From positions 1 through 64,000 of the forward strand of contig BPQB01000094.1 of assembly GCA_019973155.2 (NCBI GenBank): a stretch of DNA of 64,000 nt, read 5' to 3'. The stretch's first letter is position 1; the number at the start of each line of letters is the position of its first letter. Under the pieces are notes generated by a model. That model was not told the DNA's origin and did no database searches. It saw only the letters and a list, made by a program, of their open reading frames with translations. This DNA comes from Phanerochaete sordida. Taxonomy: Eukaryota > Basidiomycota > Agaricomycetes > Polyporales > Phanerochaetaceae. Below, piece after piece: positions 58,477 to 64,000 of this stretch. The position numbers were made by a program, and so were the translations under genes.

Positions 58477-59640
58477 TTAGCGCACTGGCGGCAGGGCGTG
58501 CGAAACGAAGCCACGCAGGCGAGGCACGGCTTGAAGGTACGGTGCCATGATCTGCGAGTGGTTGCGAAGGTAGAGCGCGAAGGCGCGCTCGCTGGACCAC
58601 CGACCGAGAGTGCGGACGGACTCGAGCGACAAGCCGCGGAGCAGGTACTCCAGCGTGCCGCCGATGCGGAAAGCGTGTCCGGCGAGGGCGTCGAACCCGC
58701 CCGCTTGGCAAGCGCGACGCATGCGAGCGAGGAACACGCCGCGAGTAAGGGGCCGGCGCCTGCCCGACGCGTCGCGATAGGCGAAGAGGTGCTCCGAGTC
58801 GCGTGGCGCGTTGACCTTGCGCTGCAGGTCGACCGCAGCGACGGGGTCCGAGGGGCCGTGCTGCGCGCTGAAGGACAGATCTTCGCCTCGCTCGCGCGAG
58901 GACTTCGTATACGGCACGTGGATCACGGTGACGGTGTTACCTTCGCGGTCCACATCGGGGCGGACGTGGACGGGGCGGACGAGGCGCGCGAAGTCGACCC
59001 GAGTGAGCGCGGGGACGGTGAGCTCCCCCGCCCGCGCGATGGCCCAAAACAGAACGCACGCGCACGCGCGCACGGCCACGTCGAGCGGATCGACAGTGGA
59101 GAGGGTTGCGAGGGCGCGCTCGAGCTTCGCGAGGGTGTATGGCAGGCGCTGCGCGCGGGCGGCGGGGGCCATGGCGCGAGCGGCATCGAGGATCTTCGAG
59201 CAGAGGACGCGGTCGACCGTCCAAGGCAGCTGGTTGAGCAGGTGCCATGCGCGAACCGCCGCCTGCATGTTGACCAGGGCGGACTGCGACACCGAGCCGG
59301 CGAGGTGCGCGAGGACGTGAGCAAAGACCTCGGGTGCAACCGGCGCGCGGTCGACCTCGGAAAGGCCCAACTCGTCGCACGCCCGGTGATACATCCCGAG
59401 GGCAGAGCCGTACGTGGTGAGCGTCGACTCGGCCCACCCGTGGAGCATTACGGCCTTGAACTTCGCGCTGTGCGCGGTTGAAGCGAGCGCGGGGTGCAGC
59501 GTGGGGCGCACCGCAGGGGCCCAGGAGGCGAGGCGATCGCGAACGAGGCAGTCCGGGCGTAGCTTCGAGCGCGGTGGGTCGGGCGGCGACGACGACGACG
59601 GGGAAACGGGCGACGCCCGCGCGCCGGGGCTACAGTCAGT
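58477..59640 (-). CDS. Tyrosine recombinase of DIRS-like element (partial)
   Basis: The frame is open from 60030, but coding similarity starts at about 59640 (CLVRDRLASWAPAVRPTLHP), downstream of the RNase H in another frame. A core-binding-like helical region (GWAESTLTTYGSALGMYHRA) precedes the catalytic domain. The active-site set is complete. Arg is in FWAIARAGELTVPAL (near 59040), Lys in YTKSSRERG (near 58905), His-x-x-Arg in GHAFRIGGTLEYLL (near 58668), Trp in LGRWSSERAF and the nucleophile Tyr in FALYLRNHSQ (near 58573). In DIRS elements this enzyme integrates the circular cDNA without a target-site duplication. The frame is open to TAA at 58477. The start is unclear: an intron or a frame change probably links it to RNase H. 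The large plus-strand frame over it is a shadow. Confidence 0.82.
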   Translation of the reverse strand, partial: TDCSPGARASPVSPSSSSPPDPPRSKLRPDCLVRDRLASWAPAVRPTLHPALASTAHSAKFKAVMLHGWAESTLTTYGSALGMYHRACDELGLSEVDRAPVAPEVFAHVLAHLAGSVSQSALVNMQAAVRAWHLLNQLPWTVDRVLCSKILDAARAMAPAARAQRLPYTLAKLERALATLSTVDPLDVAVRACACVLFWAIARAGELTVPALTRVDFARLVRPVHVRPDVDREGNTVTVIHVPYTKSSRERGEDLSFSAQHGPSDPVAAVDLQRKVNAPRDSEHLFAYRDASGRRRPLTRGVFLARMRRACQAGGFDALAGHAFRIGGTLEYLLRGLSLESVRTLGRWSSERAFALYLRNHSQIMAPYLQAVPRLRGFVSHALPPVR

Positions 59641-60277
59641 CGCGCGCGGGGGCGGCTGCGGCGAGCTTGGCGGCCCAGTAGTCTTCTGTGAGCGTGCGTT
59701 GCTGGAACGCCTGCGAGTCGTTCGAACGCGAGGGGTAAGGTCGAGTTTGTGCCGCGGCGGAGCGCGAGACCGAGAGGTCGGCTTCTGCGAGGAAGGGGAG
59801 GAGCTCTGGCGGCAGCGTGACGGGGGGCAGGAGCAGGCTGCGTGGGGGGTAGTGGCCGCGGGATGGGTCGTCGGCGGGGTTCCGACCGCTGGCGACGTAC
59901 TGGAGGTGGCAGGTGCGTGAGTGGGAGGTCTCGAGGGCGAAAACTCGCCTGAAAACCCGGTTGACCTGCGGGTTCCTGCTCGCGCCGTTCCTCCACCCTT
60001 CCACAACACCCTGATTGTCCCCCTGCACACGGAAATCGTACGGGCAATCGTCCCAATCGAGGAGCGCGCGGACGAGGAGTTCGAAACCGACCGCTTCGGC
60101 CCAGCCGATGTCGCGGTGCTCGAGCCGTTGGCTAAGGGTTAATGAATCAAACACGCTTGGGGCATGCGCTGCGTGATGCTTCAAACGTCTTGGGGCCGTA
60201 GGGGCGCGCATTAGGTTCATACCGGCAGGGCTGGCTTTCAAATGCGAAACCTTGCCCTTTGGCACTGTTTGTACCAC
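59636..60277 (-). pseudogene. RNase H domain of DIRS-like polyprotein, 5'-truncated
   Basis: The recognisable segment runs from about 60140 to 59820: EHRDIGWAEAVGFELLVRAL, VQGDNQGVVEGWRNG, SRNPQVNRVF and GRNPADDPSRG. The GDN and NPADDPSRG motifs match the RNase H that follows reverse transcriptase in DIRS elements of mushrooms. There is no reverse transcriptase before it, and the upstream 100 bp (to 60277) are not recognisable, so the polyprotein is truncated. The frame continues without a stop to TGA at 59636, where the recombinase begins in another frame. Confidence 0.72.
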
Positions 60278-61020
60278 ATGATGGGGCTCCTATATTGGGT
60301 AGGCTGTAGTATGTACGTCCTCGAGGCTATATTCCGGGCGGCGGGCAGCGTGGCGCCGTGCAACCGTCCCATCCCGCCTGCGCGCTGGCGCCCCGCCTGT
60401 CTCCATATTAGGGCCATGTTTCCTGACATATTATGTATGCTCTACTGTGGGCCGTCCTGTAAAACCAAAACGACAGCTTGTGCTAGCTATTGACTTTGTA
60501 TCCTCGCCGCTGCTTTCTTGGCTGAAGGTGCTCGAGCAATATCTCCGCCCGACGCCGCGGAGACTTTCCGCATTTGGACGAATGTTCGTTTACATAGTAC
60601 CGGTCTTCAGCAGCGTAGATAAGTGTTTAAAAGATGTGAGAATAATCGTTAGTATGTATAGAGCAATACAGATCTGCATATGCACGTCTGTACGCCCTCC
60701 TCCCCTATATGACATGGTACGCGATCGCGAGACGTTAAGCGCCTAGTGTTCGTGGACTCGTGCGCACGCGAACGCGGCAGCATTTATTACTGTCGAAGCC
60801 TGCGGACGTGTGTAATACATTGTACAGACCATTCAATTGTATGTACGACCTCGCGCGTGTTACTTACTGACGTATACAAGCTTCGACGCGAGAAGCGCCC
60901 GTCTCTGCCGAACTGTCTAAGTCCCCACGAGAGGGCAAATCCGGTCGCACACAAGGTGAATACCACCCCAGAAGTAATATTTGACCGCCATGAACATAAA
61001 GAAACACCACAGTACATAGG
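60278..61020. other. No gene recognised
   Basis: A spacer between the DIRS-like element and the KDZ transposase, more AT-rich than its surroundings. The DIRS-like truncation point is probably near its left edge. No terminal repeats of either element were found. Confidence 0.5.
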
Positions 61021-64000
61021 TTAATACAAATCGTCCTCGGATTCTTCCGCCTCGTCCAAGTGCAGAGCCTCATCGTCGGACTCGACGTGGGCGGGCATGA
61101 CGATAGCGTCGGGATCCGGGCACAAACTCTCAGTAGGCGGCTGCGTATCCTCATCCATACTGACGATCTGTGATACGTCGACTTTGTCCGCCCATATACG
61201 GCTGAACTTGGCCGAAAGACCGCGTCGGATGGCGGCCTGCTTGGCTGCGTAGGCAGAAAGGCCTTGGCGTAAGATGGCGCAGGAAGTGGACCTCGCGCCA
61301 CCCTCGCGACGGTCCCATGCTAGCGACTCCTTCTCCAACGTCTCGATGACCCTGCGCTTCTCCTCGACCACGTAGCCGACCTCTTCCATGTATCGGTAGT
61401 GCCGGCTCCGTGTCCGCAAGAACTCCATCCGCAACGCTACACATTCATTCAGCAAGACGTCGCCGCGCGAACGCAGGCACTCACCCTCGGTCATACCGGG
61501 TAGGGAGGCGGCCTCGTTGAGATCGTCTTGCCCGTCGGCAGCCATCCATATCCAGGATGTCTGCCGCCTGCCCTCAGTCGGGCCCTCGTCAGAGGTCCCC
61601 GCAGCCGTGTTTTCGTTGGCTTTGGGGTTGCGCCGCGGCCTTTTGGTCTTCCTGCGTGACCAGTCGTCCGCCGTCAAGGTCCTGACGTCTTCTCGAGCGA
61701 GCGGACGATGCTCGCGCTCCCATTCGCCCGGTCCCGCAAGCGCGAGCTTTGCCCGACGAGCTGCTCGATACTTCTCGGCCAACGCGATGATCTTCGCGTC
61801 GTTCGCATCGAGCCGCCGGCGCATCGCAGTGTTCGGTCGTTGATGCCGAACATGCCTGCCCTTGAAGTTGAGAAGGCGGCTCTTGACATGAAGCTGCACG
61901 CGCAGCTTGTCAAGGCTGTCGTGCAGCTGGCCGTCACGAAGACGTTCTTCAAGGTCCGCGAGGCCCGACGTACAGAGCCGGAGGTCGTCGCTGGATAGCT
62001 GGCTCGGGAGGAAGAGGGGTTGGTTTTCAGGAGCGTGGAGATCTGGAGGCACTGCGGTGGAGGAGGAAGAGGCTCGCGGGCGCGAGCTTTCGGCGAGCGT
62101 CGTCGCGAGAAGCCTCGGTAGGGGCGACATGTATATGGCTTGAATAGGACGGACCGCGGCCACCTTTCGTTGCAAAGCGGAACGTTTCTTCGCATGTTCG
62201 GTGTTCTGGGCCGCGGTCTCCAACTGCGCCTTCGTGTATCGAAGCTTGAAACGTCGTCTACCCGGGCGTAAGGTACCATCCTAAGCGTTATGACTATTCG
62301 ACGTACTGTTGATCTTCGAGCTCGAGCAGCTCCACCAGCATGCTCGATGGGGTGACCTCATGCAGCGCGAGGTCACCGTGCTGAGCTGCGACAAGGTCTT
62401 CTTCGGCCAGCTTCAGCTTAATGTCAGCCTCGGTGAGACCTGTGGACGATGTTAGTCGAAGATAGTGCTGGAAAAACAGGGGGATCACCTTTCGATGGGC
62501 GGAAGTAGGGGTCGGGCTGGCTCGGATCGTTCTCATACGCAACGACCATCGCTGTCCATTCGGCGACGTTCTCTGGATCGAGACGAGTGGCGAAATCCAC
62601 GTGGGCCTGTTCGTATTCCATCGCGTCCTTCACCGCCCGGCCGTATTTCTTCTGGAGACTGTCGCCTGAACACGTGTCAGATGCGATAACGACAGACAAC
62701 AATAATGAACGACTTACCCATGTCTACATATTTACGCCAGTTTGCGAAGTCGAAGTGGGCCTCGAGAGTGTCTTCGCGTGAACCGGGGCCCATCTCGCGC
62801 GTGCTCGGCGCCGCGCCATCGTGTCGAGACCAGTTCCGCTCCGGCTCCTCGCCGTCGGTCCTTCCGACCCCTGGCATAAGGTTCAATGAATACTGATTAT
62901 GGTCCTTCTCCTTGTGGGCATTGAAGTGGTACTTCGGGATGGCGTAGCGAACTTCACCCTCCGGGAGCTCTACGCGTAGGTGCGCCGGGAATGACTGGAT
63001 GCGCTCGCGGAAGTGCTTGGCCCATTGACACGCGATATCGTAGGAGAAGACGGAGGAGGGTCGCTGGCCGTATAGCGCAAGGAATGAGGCCATGACGTAG
63101 TCGACGTTGCAGTATCTGCAAGAACGTGAGATTAGCTGTGGCGCACACGCTACGAAACCTCGTACCGTTCGCCCTTCTGCAGGTCACCGACCGCGTTTGG
63201 CCCAATAAACCCGTGCCTTGCGCATACTGCAATCACGCAGCCGGTCTGCGCGTAACCCTTGTTGAACTTCGAATTCGCGTGTTTCAATGCTGCGAATCCC
63301 GTGCAATTCGAGATCTGATGCAGATCGATGTTAGCATGAGCACGCGATCACGACGGCGTTGGTACGCACCTCTTCCTGGTTAACATACTGCAGCAAATGG
63401 GCGTTGTACGCTTTCCGCTCAACGAAGTAGCCCCAGCCGCTCCCAAGCGGAGGGTCGCGTTCGTCGTTCGAGACTGCGCGCCGCTTCAGGCGAAAATTGG
63501 CGTCCACCGCGATGATCAGAGTGTATACGTATCTGAGGAAGAATGTCAGCGCACAGATAAGCAAGAGAAATGGCGGACGTACTTGATGTTGTCAGGCGCA
63601 GACTCCCACCCCTCCGGCAGGTTGTATCCGGGGCGAGAACAGGCCGGACACCTCAGACATAGCTCCCCGGGAGCTGTCGCCTCGACGCCACCAGGTTCGA
63701 AGCCTCGTCCGGTGCGTTTTAACATCATGAGGTGTCGCCATTCGCGTATGACGCGAAGGAATGATTTGAGGCGGTTCTATGGAAATTGAGCATCAGTGCG
63801 ATCTAAGGCCATAGAACGACCGACGTACGTGACTGGGTCCGAGCTTCGCGCTATCGCCGATATGCTCGAGAGACGTGTAGAAGTCGTATGCGTTGACCTT
63901 GCTTTGCGAAGACAAGGTTTGGAACATGTTGAGAAGGGAGAAGGTAAACACTGTCGACGGGTTGGTCAGCGTCGCGGGATACAGCTCTTGTCGGAGGAGC
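61021..64000 (-). CDS. KDZ (Kyakuja-Dileera-Zisupton) transposase, 5' end outside window
   Basis: Eight minus-strand exons join in frame: beyond 64000-63829, 63776-63583, 63532-63370, 63314-63166, 63115-62718, 62665-62489, 62439-62307 and 62257-61021. The introns are 49-55 nt with GTRNGT-type donors and CAG/TAG acceptors. Family motifs, in order, are YPATLTNPSTVFTFSLLNMF, REWRHLMMLKRTGRG, CPACSRPGYNLPEGW, DANFRLKRR, GPNAVGDLQKGERYCNVDY, SYDIACQWAKHF, PKYHFNAHKEKD, LMPGVGRTDGEEPERNWS and STREMGPGSREDTLEAHFDF. Candidate catalytic acidic residues are in IIAVDANF, SYDIACQW and RTDGEEPE. The last exon is a long charged, coiled-coil-like region (LRVQLHVKSRLLNFKGRHVR) ending EESEDDLY. No frameshift or stop was found in the visible exons, so the gene may be intact. 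Its product mobilises a DNA transposon; the terminal repeats are not visible. Confidence 0.92.

Larger units (their letters stand above)
56396..60277 (-). mobile_element. 5'-truncated DIRS-like retroelement
   Basis: Read on the minus strand, the order is RNase H (60277-59636), tyrosine recombinase (ending 58477), a direct repeat (58391-58179), a 1.57-kb segment with an open frame (57728-56919) and the second direct repeat (56608-56396). RNase H plus tyrosine recombinase is the hallmark of DIRS-type elements. No reverse transcriptase is found upstream of 60277, so the 5' part is missing. The two 213-bp repeats at the 3' end suit a split-direct-repeat layout (as in Ngaro/PAT), but the left-hand partner of the segment between them is absent. 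Confidence 0.75.

Noticed and set aside
58498..59481. 327-codon plus-strand ORF
   Set aside because: Antisense shadow of the tyrosine recombinase, whose full active-site set is on the minus strand.
60278..61020. Reverse transcriptase of the DIRS-like element upstream of RNase H
   Set aside because: No RT motif (such as a YxDD-like box) could be found in any minus-strand frame; the element appears truncated.

Overview
The window looks like an accessory, repeat-rich stretch of a filamentous basidiomycete genome, most likely an Agaricomycete (mushroom-forming fungus). The reasons are GC-rich DNA, many 44-81 nt introns with GTRNGT donors and CTRAY branch sites, lineage-expanded F-box and BTB genes, and three transposon classes common in mushrooms: Tc1/mariner, a DIRS-like tyrosine-recombinase retroelement and a multi-exon KDZ transposase. 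No rRNA, tRNA, CRISPR array or bacterial-type operon was recognised. All calls come from reading the sequence, and exon joins are inferred from splice signals and frame continuity.

Left part (1-22.6 kb): one orphan three-exon gene (1494-2624, minus), an F-box gene (8173-9840, minus), decayed gene remnants (11.2-12.8 and 17.4-19 kb), an array of about 118-bp tandem repeats (13.99-14.9 kb), a BTB-like gene (19446-20721, minus), a foldback structure near 21.2-21.5 kb and one copy of a two-copy repeat (21.5-22.6 kb).

Middle (22.6-40.3 kb): a second F-box gene (26450-28312, plus), then two more copies of a decaying module. The module has a Gly-rich plus-strand remnant, a minus-strand multi-exon remnant (called X here) and a plus-strand remnant (called Y). 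X and Y diverge from a short shared promoter-like block. In the left-hand copy X and Y are about 4.6 kb apart, with the 118-bp array between them.

Right part (40.3-64 kb): a third F-box gene paralogous to the first (40337-41998, minus), then an intact-looking plus-strand cluster: a compact RNase III-domain gene (45406-46267), a BTB-like gene (47003-48097) and another BTB-like gene (52875-53937). A mobile-element block follows: an apparently complete Tc1 element with perfect 72-bp inverted repeats and TA flanks (54427-56095), a 5'-truncated DIRS-like element with RNase H and tyrosine recombinase (about 56.4-60.3 kb, minus) and an eight-exon KDZ transposase that leaves the window at 64000 (minus).

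If the F-box and BTB proteins act as their families usually do, they are substrate adaptors for SCF and CUL3 ubiquitin ligases, which are variable gene families in mushroom accessory regions. The RNase III-domain gene keeps four acidic metal-binding positions and may process double-stranded RNA, but it lacks an obvious dsRNA-binding or helicase domain. There is no evidence that these genes work together beyond proximity.
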